DNA of 64,000 nucleotides from Zanthoxylum bungeanum (Eukaryota; Streptophyta; Magnoliopsida; Sapindales; Rutaceae). The DNA is taken from assembly GCA_019454045.1 (NCBI GenBank), contig SKCR01047776.1, positions 1-64,000 of the forward strand. The letters are read 5' to 3'. The notes beneath the pieces are model-generated. The model ran no database searches. It was not told the DNA's origin and saw nothing but the letters and a program-made list of their open reading frames with translations. A program made the translations under genes and the position numbers. The stretch's first letter is position 1. Each line of letters begins with the position of its first letter. Positions 22,261-33,868 of this stretch are shown piece after piece.

Positions 22261-23688
22261 AAAAACTTGACCGGCGTAAACACACACGTATAACGCAAGC
22301 GTACGTATCGTTCATGTAGTATAAAAAGTATCGATCCCACGAGGACTTAATACCTAAGTTATTAATTTTATGAGGTTAAAATGATTACTAGTATCTAACA
22401 GGTTGTTTAATTATTTGAAATGGCGACGATTCTAAATTTAAAGACAAGTAAATAATTGTTCGAAAGTAGATTTTAGAAAATTCAATATTAAAAACTATCT
22501 AGGTTGTGATTTCTTTTTTTAATATATTTTAAAGATGAAGTGGTAATCTTATTTATAGTTGGGTAAATATTGATTTATTAACCTGGAACACTAAATTATG
22601 TAAAAGCCTCTTCCGATGGTCAATTACAAATACCTAGTATAATCCAATGAACCATATGTCTATGTCAACCAAATTACCTAGATTCATTAAGATTAAGTTC
22701 CAATTATGGTTACCCCCCGCCACGACAGGTATATTCCAATCCTGTAAGGAAATCTATTAAAGGGTTATCTATCCTCAAGGAAGATCGTGGGCTATTGAGT
22801 CTAAGGTTTAAACTTAAAATCCTATGTCTAGTTCATTTTAAGTTTACCTAGTCAATTTAATTAATGGCCAGTTAATTAAAAAGTATTAAGATTAAGACTC
22901 AATAAATAAATCTTTATATTACCCAAACTATAATCTAACCCCTTATAAACCGGTGATATTGAAATACATCACAACCCTAGATACTAATTTAGTTACGACA
23001 CATAGCTAGGGCTGGTAAAATAAAAGACATAAAATGCTGAAAAGTAATTGCGGTAAAGTAAATACTGAAAGGTAAATTACAATAAAATAAATGCTAAGGT
23101 AAAAGGAATTACTTTTACTACTACTAATTAGATATCTCCCATAAAATAATATATAAACTTGTGATAATATTACCAACCGACCAATCTGGCGGTATCCTGA
23201 TTAAGTCAAATTAAGTCCAACCAGCCATTAAGGCGGTAATATTTGTCCATAACCAACCATAAAGGCGGAACCAAAATAAACCAGCCATAAAGGCGGAACC
23301 AAAATTAAATTACCAACCGATCAATCTGGCGGTATCCTTGATTAGTCAGGTTTAAACCAGATTAAAATTAATAACCAACCGACCAATATAGCGGTATCCT
23401 TTTTAAGTCAAATTTTAAATAGTGAATATATTATTCTTAAGGGAGATTAATCTAAATAGCAATAGTAAAGATTACCTTTCACCCGAGCTGGGGAAGTTAC
23501 CTCATCATGATGAATAGTAAAAACTGTAAAAAGTAAGAAAGTAAATTACTATTATTACAAAACGTAATTAAACTTATTACAAAACTAAAAACTAAAAATT
23601 AAAACGAAACTTAGAGAGAGAAGAACTCCCTATTTACATCAAAGAAATGGGAGAGAATGGTACAACAAAATCTGAAATCTCGAGCTCA

Positions 23689-23695
23689 ATTTATA
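23689..23695 (-). promoter_or_regulatory. TATA box of Athila-1 5' LTR
   Basis: Minus-strand TATAAAT in GTGCCTATAAATTGAGC; about 65 bp downstream of the nearest G-box in element sense. Confidence 0.7.
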
Positions 23696-23759
23696 GGCAC
23701 GGATAAGCTTCGGGCGTCACGACGCTGGAACAGTGAGTCGTGGAATGTTCTCGGCTTGA

Positions 23760-24081
23760 CACGTGGTGATTCGGATAAGAGGATAAGGCGACACGTGGCG
23801 AGTCGGCTAAGAGCTCAATTATTATGCTGACGTGGCGATGACGTGGTGCTGACGTGGCAAGGCGGCTGAGATCAATTGTCGGCACCGTAGGATGCGACAC
23901 GTGTCACGGCGTGATTGGCTGATGATGACGTGGCATATTGACTCGTTGACCTTTGACGTGGATGATGAGTGGCAAGACGCGTGGAGAGTTGACTCGTTGA
24001 CCAGGTGACGTGGCGACACGTGGATGACACGTGGCACACGTGGCAATGGTGATTGTCGGCACCGTAGGATGATGACACGTG
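23760..24081 (-). promoter_or_regulatory. G-box / ACGT-core cluster in U3 of Athila-1 5' LTR
   Basis: At least seven CACGTG sites plus TGACGTGG and TTGACT/TTGACC cores in about 320 bp directly upstream of the TATA box in element sense. Three CACGTG sites fall within about 30 bp near 24015-24045. Not present in the Athila-2 LTRs. Confidence 0.6.
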
Positions 24082-24387
24082 GCACGGCGCACGTTAGCAA
24101 AGTCAAACTTCTCAAATTCTGACTCGTTGACCCGGCGCACGTTAGCAGATCTGGTGCTCGTTAGGCGTCGCGACGCTGAAGGTTTGGCGTCGCGACGCGC
24201 AAAATTACCGAAATGCCCTTTTTGCCAATTTTTCCTGTTTTGCTCCAAATCACCTCCAGTATGTCCTGAAACTTTATTTATCTACAAAATACACACAAAA
24301 CACATCAAAATATTCACAAGACTCAAGAAACTATACAAAATATTAGGTTAAGTGAGTGGGAAATAGTGATAGATTTACCACGCATCA

Positions 24388-24392
24388 CAATC
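24388..24392. repeat. Target-site duplication CAATC (right) of Athila-1
   Basis: Matches 11860-11864; copia A sequence resumes right after it. Confidence 0.9.
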
Positions 24393-26821
24393 CCGGCCAA
24401 TAACTACGTAATTTGGGGATATGGTTTTGTATGTAGTTGGGAACATTTTACATAGATATGGAATTCACTCATTCTTACGAGAAACATAAGAAAATATTTT
24501 TTTTAAGAGTTGATTCGGGACTTGAACAATTTGAGCGCTCAACTTTTCTATTACGAATAGAAAGTTTTATATTCATAATTGTTATGAATTAATTGTTCAT
24601 TATAGAATCAATGGTGCTTAAGAGATAAAATATTTAGAGGGGTTTAACAGACTTTGACCTGGCTCTATTTATGAGATATTTGTGAAGGGCTCATCCATAT
24701 GAATGACTATAAAGATGGACACCGAAGTTGTTTGGTTTATTTTATCCATCTACGGTAACAGGAGTTCAACTTCGAGAGTTTTAGTGGAATAACACGGAGT
24801 AATAATTCGTAATATTTGATTAAAGAGTTTAATTAATATTTGGAATTATTGGAGCTCGGAACCATAGGTCCATTGGTCCCCGTGCTATCTCGATTTACTG
24901 TAGCAAACCTAATATAATTAGATTGTCTAATTATATGCTCACTTTATATTTATATATTATTAATGAGATTAATAATATTTATTGTCACAAATGAAATCTA
25001 TGTTAATTAGTTTAACTTAATGTTTTCTAGAATTCTTTGATTATGAATATCAAGTTAGTAATAATTATGAGATAATTACTACAACATAATTGAAGGTAAA
25101 TAAATCATTATTAAAATATTGATTTTTATTTACCATTGGACACAAAGCCATATGGCTTACCATGTCTTCCAAGCAATTATGTCTATTAGGTGGCTTGTAT
25201 ACACCTAAAAGTTTTGTCATTAGCTAATCCATTCTTATGTTTTGGTATGACCTCCACATTTATATGTTTGCCATAGAAAGAAAGCATTAGTTTCTTAATG
25301 ACAAAGTCATTGTCTTTATCTTATCCTTTCTTATGTTTTGGTATGGCATACACATTTTTATGTTGGCCATTGCAATAAAGCATTAGATTCTTAATGACAA
25401 GGTTAGTTGGCTTGTGTAAAAGAATATAATCTCTACCATTTCTCTCACTTCTAAGGTTAACATTTTGCATTGGAAATGTTGTTCATGTGATGAATGTTTA
25501 CTTTTGATTCATGTGACGAATGTATTGCGTTGATCGTTAATTTTTCCGGCTATTGTTTTTAGCATTGGAAATGTAAGACCATAAGGCTATATTCTTTCAA
25601 GTGTTGTAAGTTTAGACCATAAGGTCATTTTCTTTCAAGTGTTGTAAGTTCATTTCATTTGTAATAAATTCATCATGTAACCCTATTTGTAACTTGGAGG
25701 AAATGATGCCGCGAAGGACTTTTGACGAAGAAATTCTGCAAAGAACTCAACAACTCTCCATGGAACAAGATTTGAAGACCAAGTGATGCATTGAATTTAT
25801 TGTACTAATTAGATTAGTATAGAAAATAAGAGCCCGGTCAATGCAATTTGATATGTGATGTTTTTGTAAAACACAGCCCTTGGAATCACCGTGGCGTCTC
25901 GACGCTAGTCTAGTGGCGCCGCACTTTCTATTATGAGCACTATGCTGGTTTCCAGTGGCGCCACAACGCCAGTCTTTCGGTGCCGCAGCGCCGCGCTGTC
26001 TGTAATGGCGCTGTGAATTCCTTCACGCGGCGTCGCGACGGTAGCCTATTGTAGCATCGCGACGCCCAGCCTGGGTAAAAATGTATGTTTTTAAAATGTT
26101 TATTAACATGTCATATAACCTAGGGTGCCTACTATTGCATTTTTCACATGCCATAACATGTAGATATGCATGATATTCTAGTCATAAAATATGATTTTAT
26201 GTAATTTAAAAGTTAAATAAGAATATGAGATGCATGCAAACGGATTAATAAGATTAATTGGTTTAAAGGTTTAAAAATTGAGAATTCAGGTTTTAGAAAC
26301 AAATGGACCTTATGAGTACATTATTTTCCTTGGTATATTGAATGGAAACCTGGACGTAAATTCCATAGCCGGTTCTAAAAGGACTGTTATATGGTCTACA
26401 TTCGGGATACAATACCACGTACTTTTGGATTAAATAAATGTGCTTTTATCGATTAAATGGTTTAATGATATTTGTTCCGTTCGTTGAATTCTAAATTTTA
26501 AAACCTATAAGTGGACTAATTAGTTAAGAGTTAAATTGATTAGATCACAATAACAAATTGATTAAATTAGTTTAATTAAGTGAATTGGTTAGTAGAGACT
26601 AATCGGGATGAATGAATAAAATTTTAAGAGTTAAAATTGGTTAGATCACTAAATTATCAAGTAGTATTTATAAGGTTATGACTTTAGCCGAGCAAAATCT
26701 AAGATTCATGAGATACTAGTGAGATAGAAACATTATACTTTTAAATAGTGAGTGGGAGAGGGGTATACCACAATATATCCCACAATCTTCATTGTTATAC
26801 AGAAACGTGAGATTCAATAGG
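24393..26821 (+). other. Copia A LTR continuation and non-coding sequence, GC-rich palindromic block
   Basis: No gene in 2.4 kb. The first part continues the copia A LTR. At about 25880-26065 a CpG-rich block in AT-rich surroundings repeats units such as TGGCGTCTCGACGC, TGGCGCCGC and GGCGTCGCGACG. At about 26315-26422 there is similarity to the Tat-type LTR at 41215-41322 (shared GATACAA-x-x-CCACGT, GGAAACC and TAGCCG blocks). It may therefore include a fragment of another LTR. The copia A LTR end and primer site were not found here. Confidence 0.5.
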
Positions 26822-26826
26822 CGCCT
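26822..26826. repeat. Target-site duplication CGCCT (left) of Athila-2
   Basis: CGCCT precedes TGACCGATG; identical to 36223-36227. Confidence 0.9.
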
Positions 26827-28969
26827 TGACCGATGCGTAATCACACGCGTATAACGCAAGCGCACGTATCGTTCAAGTAGTATAAAAAGTATCGATCCCA
26901 CGAGTACTTAAAACCTTTGCTATTAATTTTTTATGAGGTCAAATGTTTACAAGTATCTAATAGATTGATTGTTTGATTGGGTGGTGACTTTAAAACTTAA
27001 AACAAGTAAATAAAATTTCTTGAAAGTAGATTGAAGAAAATTCAAATTTATAAAACTATCCAGGGTTGTGAATCATTCCAATATCTATTAAAGATGAAGT
27101 GATTATCTTACAGTTGGGTAATATATTAATTTAATAACCTGGAACACTAAATTATGTAAAAGCCTCTTCTGATGGTCGATTACAAATACCCAGTATAACC
27201 CAATTGAACCATATGTCTTTGTCAACCAAATTACCTGGATTCATTAAGTTTAAGTTCCAATTATGGCTACCCCCGCCCGACAGGTATATTCCTATCCTGT
27301 AAGGAAATCTATTAAAGGGTTCTCTATCCTCAAGGAAGATCGTGGGCTATTGAGTATAAGGTCTTTAACCTAAAATCCCTTTTCAAGTTCATTTTAAGTT
27401 TACCTAATCAATTTTATTAATGGCCATTTAATAAAAAGCATTAAGATTAAGACTCAATAAATAAACCTTTATATTACCCAAGCTATAATCTAACCCCTTA
27501 TAAACCGGTGATATTGGATTTCATCACAACCCCAGATAACTGGCTTAGTTACGACACATATTTACGGGTAGTAAAAATTTAAATAAAATAAAAGACATAA
27601 AGTAAAATACTGAAAATTAAATACTGAAAAGTAAATTGCTGAAAAGTAAAAAAAAAAAGTAAAAAGTAAAAGTAAAAAGTAAAAAGTAAAAAGTAAAAAA
27701 AAATAAAAGTAAATTACTGAAAGTAAATTGCTGAAAATTAAATACTGAAAAGTAAATTACTGAAATTAAATAAAGTAAAAGTACAATAAAAGAAAATGCT
27801 AGGGTTAGAGGATCAACTTTTATTACTGTATTTTAGATATCTCCCTTAATATAATATATTAACTTTACGTGATAATTACCAGACCAGCCATAAAGGCGGT
27901 ATCCTGATTAAGTCAAATTAATAATTAATTACCAACCGACCAACCAGGCAGTATCCATACTTAGTCAGGTTAAAACCAATTTATAATTAATTACCAACCA
28001 GCCAATATAGCGATATCCTCATTAAGTCATTTTAAATAGTTTATATATTATAATTAAGGGAGATTAATCTAAATAGAAATAATAAAAGCTTTACCTTTCA
28101 CCCCAGCAAAGGGGAATTACCTCCTCATTGCTTGAAAAATAAAAACTGCAAAAGTAAAGAAAGGAAAGGATTGTGCGTAAAAGTAAATTGCGGAAAGTAA
28201 AAATTGAAAAATAAAGAAAAGAAAGTGCGAAGGCGGAAATTAATTTCTGAAAACTGTAAATAAACAAACAAGATACAATCTTCTTATCTATTCTTTAGGA
28301 ATTTCAAAGAAGAAAGTATGAATTTTACAAATGAAATGGTTTGGTATTTATAGGCAAAATTTTGCCTCCATCAAATCATCCATCAAATTCTCCACCAAAT
28401 CCATTATTAATTTCTCCACTAATTACTCCACCAAATCCATTATTAATTGCTCCACTAATTGCTTATCATGTTTGGTGATGATTTGATAATTTTATTATTT
28501 ATTTATTTATTTGCTTTGAAAATGATTGAAAATGACTTTAATAATTACACACAACACACTTTTGGATGTTTCATCAATTGCGGTCATGAAATCTTCAGAA
28601 TTCGAAAATATTTTGTGTTTCAAAGTTGTAGATCTTTGAGTCTTCTTTAATCTGGCACTTGAATCAGCTCAATCCGATATTGGAGTAAAAATTTATGCCC
28701 ACAATACGACAGATGTGCAAATCTGGAATTTCCAAAACTGCACTTTGTCAAAAACGCCCTTTCAAGTTTCCAATCTCCAAAATTAAAATATCAAGTCCAA
28801 TAATTGCCCTTATTTGACCCATATTTCATCCTAAATGAATTCATTGATACCCGATATTATTTTATCTGCAAAATAACTAAAATACATCAAAACGTTCATC
28901 AAACCCGAGAAACTAAACAAAATATTAAGTTAAAGGGGCGGTAAATATTGATATATTTTCCGCTCATCA
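26827..28969 (-). repeat. Athila-2 3' LTR
   Basis: About 2.14 kb, TGACCGATG ... GCTCATCA in plus orientation. Contains AAGTAAA-rich low complexity at 27590-27790 and TCCACCAAATCCATTATTAAT repeats at about 28375-28460. A minus-strand TATA box (TATAAATA) lies at 28345-28352. It shares the general Athila-1 LTR order but is clearly diverged from it and lacks the G-box cluster. Confidence 0.9.
27590..27790. repeat. AAAGTAAA / CTGAAAAGTAAA low-complexity repeat in LTR
   Basis: Short A-rich units; a matching array is in the other LTR at about 34870-35050. Confidence 0.8.
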
Positions 28970-28981
28970 CACCCCCAAACC
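28970..28981 (-). promoter_or_regulatory. Athila-2 polypurine tract
   Basis: Minus-strand GGTTTGGGGGTG next to the 3' LTR, identical to that of Athila-1. Confidence 0.85.
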
Positions 28982-30182
28982 TAACATTTTGCTAGTCCTT
29001 GAGCAAAACAACAACAAAAAATTAAACTAAGCCACTTTCGTAGGGATCACGGTTGGATTTAGCGTATGCAACAAGCCTTTAAACCCATAGGTGTCCCTAG
29101 TGGACGAGTTGTAGTCTCGTGAGGGTTTACAACAATGATACCCACAAACATTTTACAAAAGTAAAAAGGTAGTAAAACTAATGCACACAAAAGAAAAAAG
29201 ACAAGAGAAAATAGAAAAAAGAAAGTTAGTGACTAATCAGGTGAAACTTCTACTCCAAGTTACTAGTTGTTTTGTTTCTTTCTAAATTACCGAATAAGTA
29301 AATTCTCCGATTATATTTACCATTCTCCATATACACAGCCAACAAAGATAATAATCAATCTCAGTTTTGCACACAACAGTCATAAGTGCAGTTGAGAAGA
29401 GAGTAATATTTTTATCCTGAAGTTTTATCAGAATTCACACCTTTTGTAGCAATAGAATAATTTTTCTGATTTTTTTCTGATTTTTTTTCTTTTTTCCTAT
29501 ATTTTTTTATTAAATACAATACCTTCCATCTATGTAACGAGCTTTGGGCCGGTGGCTCCCAAACCAGTTGGTTTTAGGGCACCAGGTGTTAAGACACCCC
29601 TACGGACTTAATTACTCAGACTTCAGATATATATATTTTTGCAGCATCTTTGATCCATGTAGCGAGCGTTGGGCCAGTGACTCCCAAACCAATTGGCTTT
29701 AGGGCACTAGGTGTTAAAACACCCTCACAGACTTAATAACTCGGATCTCAGACGTTTTTGTTTTTTTTTTTTACTCCATCACTTTTTGAGATGTTTCCTC
29801 CAATTAAACTAGAGCACTGAATATTACAAACTTTTCAATTTTAGCTCATGTCCGTATGTTACTATGTATGTTGATAATACCTGCTAACTGCGCATATGAA
29901 GATCCATTTTAGTCAGTATTATGGAGAATTCACAAATTAAATAATTCAAAAGGAAATAAACAAAAATTACTTGTTTCGAAATAGGTTTGAGATACGTCTC
30001 AGGAGTGGAAACTCCTTACTCAGCTATCTCTTATCAATTTCACCTTTTTAGTCAAAACAAAAACACAAAATATTTTTGTAATTTTTGAAAAATTTTCAAT
30101 TTTTTTTTGTATTTTTCGAAAAAATTTGGACTAAAAAATAAAAACAACACACAATTAAAAAGAAGATATTAATCAACTAATT
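28982..30182 (-). other. Athila-2 3' non-coding region with duplicated block
   Basis: Closely similar to 14040-15231. The two related units lie at about 29526-29626 and 29651-29756. No ORF is supported. Confidence 0.7.
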
Positions 30183-30222
30183 CCCTCCCCCAAACCTAAA
30201 TGAGACATTGTCCCCAATGTCT
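30183..30222 (-). other. Hairpin plus internal polypurine motif
   Basis: The same 8-bp stem with TCCC loop (30203-30222) and G-rich purine tract (30183-30196) as at 15233-15272, again just downstream of the LOG stop codon. Confidence 0.7.
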
Positions 30223-30281
30223 TAAACGATAGAAGAAGAGTTTAGAAGATAATACTCTGGTTGCTGAAATTCTACAGGAAA

Positions 30282-30934
30282 TTAAAGGTTAAGATCCAGA
30301 TTAATCCGACGCCTCTTACCACGATCGCCCTCGAACCAATTTATCTTTGAAAGGATAGGGTCAACTTGTGGTTCATAGGCTAAGAGTTGGTCTATTAGAT
30401 CCGTAGCAGATCTGGCAGTAAAGAGTAGTTTTTTTAAAGGTTTTGACCCGAACCCATTCTTCTCGGGCATCATCAAGAAACACACAAAAAAATCATAAAA
30501 TCCATCAACGTTAAACAACCCAATGGTTTCTGGTGTATGTTCAGCTTCGCCCAAGATAGTACTATAAAAATTTCCTCCAATGTGCCCAAGCCACCTGGCA
30601 AAGCAATAAAAACATCAGCACGGTTAATCATTTCTACCAGTCGTTCAGACATACCTGGCACGATCAGTTCCTCTCTGTTTGATGATCCAATAAGATTTGC
30701 CTCTGCCAAAGGTTTTGGAATGATTCCTAAAACGTTACTACCTCTTTCCTGTACCGCCTTTGAAATGACCCTCATTAGTCCAAGATTGCCTCCGCCATAT
30801 ACTAAGTGCATATTCCTTGCAGCTAAAACTCGACCCAATTCATGTGCTGCCTCTACGTATTATGGTTTAGTACCAACACTACTACCACAAAACACACAGA
30901 TGTTTTCAACTCGTCTTCTTGAAGTGGCTTCCAT
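30282..30934 (-). pseudogene. LOG-family phosphoribohydrolase captured by Athila-2, near-complete
   Basis: The better-preserved copy. From the ATG at 30934: MEATSRRRVENICVFCGSSV, giving the canonical LOG N terminus FCGSS-x-G-x-x-P. Then come LVYGGGNLGLM, VLGIIPKPLAEANLI, VPGMSERLVEMINRADVF, the intact signature ALPGGLGTLEEIF, LSWAKLNIHQKP, LFNVDGFYDF, DLIDQLLAYEPQVDP and the end GKRRRINLDLNL. Length without breaks is about 217 residues, the usual LOG size. Breaks: a CAA-to-TAA stop after GTKP, a one-base loss after NIHQKP, and a compensated minus/plus one pair around the DFF...PEKNG segment. It is intron-less and in sense with the element. A LOG protein would act in cytosol or nucleus to release active cytokinins. 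Dead as read, though two of the breaks are single bases in short runs. Confidence 0.9.
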
Positions 30935-31029
30935 GTTTTACTCTGGATGTCTTCAAAAGTGCAATGATGAGTTGAATTTATAACACCTAAAAAGGGTGAG
31001 TAACAATAATAGCACTAGTACCTACCAAT

Positions 31030-31185
31030 CGGATTTGTGCTTCAATTACCCATCGAATGTCATTAGGAACACCATAGATTGTTAGTAGTCTCATCCGTTC
31101 CAAGCGAGCTTTGTAAACTTTCATCAGAGATTTTTGAGGGAGAGAAGGAAATTGCTTGTGAAGATTTGCTAGAGCTTTTCCATCT
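31030..31185 (-). pseudogene. N-terminal remnant of the accessory ORF in Athila-2
   Basis: Similar to the start of the 16223-16789 ORF: readable as ARLERMRLLTIYGVPNDIRW-like text in one frame. The remainder, including the Cys cluster, is deleted at about 31025 and joined to sequence upstream of LOG. Confidence 0.7.
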
Positions 31186-31319
31186 TAAATGACTTAATAT
31201 GAAAAAACTAAACGCAAAAATTAAATCACACCAAATCACAATATATATAAAAATTACATGGGTTGCCTCCCTGCGAGCGTTAAGTTTAAAGTCGTCAACT
31301 AGACGTGACTTCTCGAACG

Positions 31320-31646
31320 TTAAGCTGGATCTGTAACACTTTCTTTTTGTCGCTCAAATGATTCTCCCCAGTAGTGTTTGACACGCTTGTTTTTAACCTT
31401 GAATGTTTTGTTGGAGTCAGGATCATGTATCTCAACGGCTCTGTCTGGTAAAACCTTGGTGATCACAAATGGACCTGACCACCGTGATTTTGGCTTCCAT
31501 GGGAATAATTTCACCCTTGATTTGTTTAACAGTACCTTCTGCCATGGTTCTAGTTGTATGCACACTAACTTCTCATCATGTCTTTTCCTTGCATTTTCCT
31601 TGTACAATTTGGCATCCTCAAAAGGATGTATGTGAAATTCCTCCAA
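31320..31646 (-). pseudogene. Integrase C-terminal domain remnant of Athila-2
   Basis: An open 108-codon frame with PWKPKSRWSGPFVITKVLP and VKHYWGESFERQKESV, clearly matching Athila-1 16906-17238. The zinc-binding and catalytic domains are absent upstream because of the internal deletion, so it cannot act as an integrase. Confidence 0.8.
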
Positions 31647-31775
31647 TTCGTTGAGTTGGTGGAACTTTTTCTCTTCTGTTGCTTATAGTGCAAGAATAGG
31701 CTTCTTCAGCACGCAGTGCGCTTTATCTTCAGGCTCCACAGGTAATTGACATGTTTTAAGTTTGTCAGTAGAACT

Positions 31776-32259
31776 TTATCTTTCATCAGAGTTCTGATCG
31801 GTACTATATATCACATCAAGTCTGAAACATTCCTCCTTCTTTTCATCATCTGGGAAATTCATGGCCTTGAAAACATTGAATGTACTTCTTGGTCTTGTAC
31901 CCTCATGGTTAGTTCTCTTTTTGTACATCAATAATGGTTCGACCTGTAGCCAAGAATGGTCTCCCGAGGATGATTGGCATGTCTGCATCTTCCTCCATAT
32001 CAAGGACAATAAAATCTGCTGGGAAAATGAATTTGTCAACCTTGACCAGCACATCCTCAACTACGCCTCTTGGAAATACGAGCGTTCTATCAGCAGTGTT
32101 GTAGAGTGAGATTGAAGTGGGCATTGTTTCTCCAATATGCAGTTTCCTGAAAATAGAAAAAGGCATCAAGTTAACACTAGCACCTAAATCACACAGAGCC
32201 TTACCGAAGTCATGTTCTCCTATAGTGCAAGGAACAGTGAAACTGCCAGGATCTTTCAA
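31776..32259 (-). pseudogene. Athila-2 aspartic protease domain
   Basis: Contains GSFTVPCTIGEHDFGKALCD, LGASVNLMPFSIFRKL, FPRGVVEDVLVKVDKF, MPIILGRPFLATG and IDVQKEN. The domain itself is open from 32259 to 31909. After a frame change, a few more codons are readable to about 31776, then the deletion junction follows. It would process Gag if expressed as a Gag-Pro fusion. Confidence 0.85.
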
Positions 32260-32299
32260 CTTTGGAGGAATTTTTCTCTGAATGATGGCGCTGCATTCT

Positions 32300-33868
32300 T
32301 CTGATAATGCTATGTCTCATAATCTCCCAATCTCCGCTTTCGTGAAAGAATGTCTTTCATAAATTTGGCATAGCTGGGCATTTGTTCCAACGTTTCTGCA
32401 AATGGAATGTTGATATGCAGCTTTTTGAACACCTCCAAGAATCGAGCAAATTGCTTGTTCAGTTTATTCTTCTGAAGACGCTGAGGAAAAGATAGAGGTG
32501 GAGTGATCTGTTCTTTTTCCTCCATCTGTTGCTTTGATTCTTTTGGAACTTCCTCAGCAGTTGTTTTGGCTCCAACATCTTTGTTGATTTCAGTACCGCT
32601 TTTTAACATGATGGCATGACACTGCTCCTTCCCATGTTCCTCGGATTTGGTTCAATGTTGCTAGGAAGGTTACCTGGCGGTCTGTAACTCTGAGCATTGG
32701 CCATTTGTCCAATTTGATTCTCCAGTGCTTTAATAGAAATTGATTGACTTTGAATTAATGCTGTTTGGGATTGAAACATAGCATCATATCTTGCTGCTTG
32801 AGAGTTGTGTTTTGCTTCTATCTTTTTCAAGTGGATCAACACTTATGTTATTCCTGATTTATTTGCCTGCTCCTGGCCTTTGTTCTGTTGTTGGAATCCG
32901 GGTGGTGGGTTGTTCATTTGCCCTGAATTATTGCTCCATGCGAGATTGGGATTATTTCTCCACCCTGGGTTTGTAGATGTTGGAATATGGATTGTTCCCC
33001 TGTCTGTTGAAATTATTGACATAATTCGCCGTTTCTTTATGTTGGTTTAAAGATTCTGACTCAGGTGCTCCTCCAAATGGTGAACTTGTGGATCCACCAT
33101 TAACCTTCATGTTAAGAGTTTCCAGATTTTTGCAAATCTGATCCAGCTTGGAATTCAGTGCTGTGTTGGCTCCAACTTCATAAATTCCTGTAATTCTTTG
33201 GATCATGCTCCTTTCTGTTGGCCACAAGAAGTTGTTGTTGGCCATTTCTTCAATTAAGTCCCAGGCTTGATCTTCTCATTTTGCCATCAAAGCTCCTCCA
33301 GCAGCAGCATCAATTGTGGTTCTCATTATTCCAGAAAGTCCATTGTAGAAGGTTTGAACTTGTAGCCACTTTGAGATCTCATGGTGAGGACATTTCCGGA
33401 GTAAATCTTTGAATCTTTCCCAAGCTTCATAAAGGGATTCTGAATCTTGTTGCGCGAAGGATGTGATGTCATTCCTCAACTTTGCAGTTCTGGCTGATGG
33501 AAAGTACTTTGCAAGGAATTTGGTGGCTAGAGTGTTCCAAGTTGTGATGGAACCTGCTGGTAACGAATGTAGCCAAGCTTTAGCTCTGTCTTTCAGGGAA
33601 TATGGAAAAACCCGCAGTTCCATTGCTTCTTCAGCTGCTCGGTTGTAATTGAAAGTACCACAAACTTCTAGGAAGTTATTGATGTATCTTCAGTTGCATT
33701 TCCCCCAAACTGTACTGACTGCTGAATCATCTGGATGCATGTTTTGATGTCACATGCATTTTCTGGTAAAGGAGGAAGTACAATACAAGAAATGAAGCCG
33801 TCGACCATCGGAATGGTTCTGTCTCGAATGGGTATCGGTGGTGCAACGCTCAAAGGTTCAGGTTCCAT
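32300..33868 (-). pseudogene. Athila-2 gag, frameshifted
   Basis: Starts MEPEPLSVAPPIPIRDRTIP at 33868. Capsid pieces: TCIQMIQQSVQFGGNATED, then, after a shift, MELRVFPYSLKDRAKAWLHS and YEAWERFKDLLRKCPHHE (33623-33276). Next come NNFLWPTERSMIQRITGIYE, NNFNRQGNNPYSNIYKP, and the linker with LKSGTEINKDVG at 32600. A deletion between TED and the next piece removes part of the NYNREAEEA region. Same domain order as Athila-1. Confidence 0.85.

Larger units (their letters stand above)
11865..24387 (-). mobile_element. Athila-1: Athila-like Ty3/gypsy element carrying a LOG-family gene
   Basis: A complete minus-strand element of about 12.5 kb with LTRs at 22268-24387 (5') and 11865-14027 (3') and a perfect CAATC target duplication. 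In sense order it holds a damaged tRNA-Asp primer site, gag, protease, reverse transcriptase/RNase H, integrase, an unidentified ORF, a LOG-family gene, a hairpin with an internal polypurine motif, a duplicated non-coding block and the polypurine tract. Gag motifs such as NPYSNTYNPGW and the reverse transcriptase motif FMDDFSVFG are characteristic of plant Athila elements (established knowledge). Every coding region has stops or shifts, so it is no longer autonomous. Confidence 0.9.
22268..24387 (-). repeat. Athila-1 5' LTR
   Basis: About 2.12 kb; ends match the 3' LTR (TGACCGG ... CGCATCA in plus orientation). Transcription would start in this copy. Confidence 0.9.
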
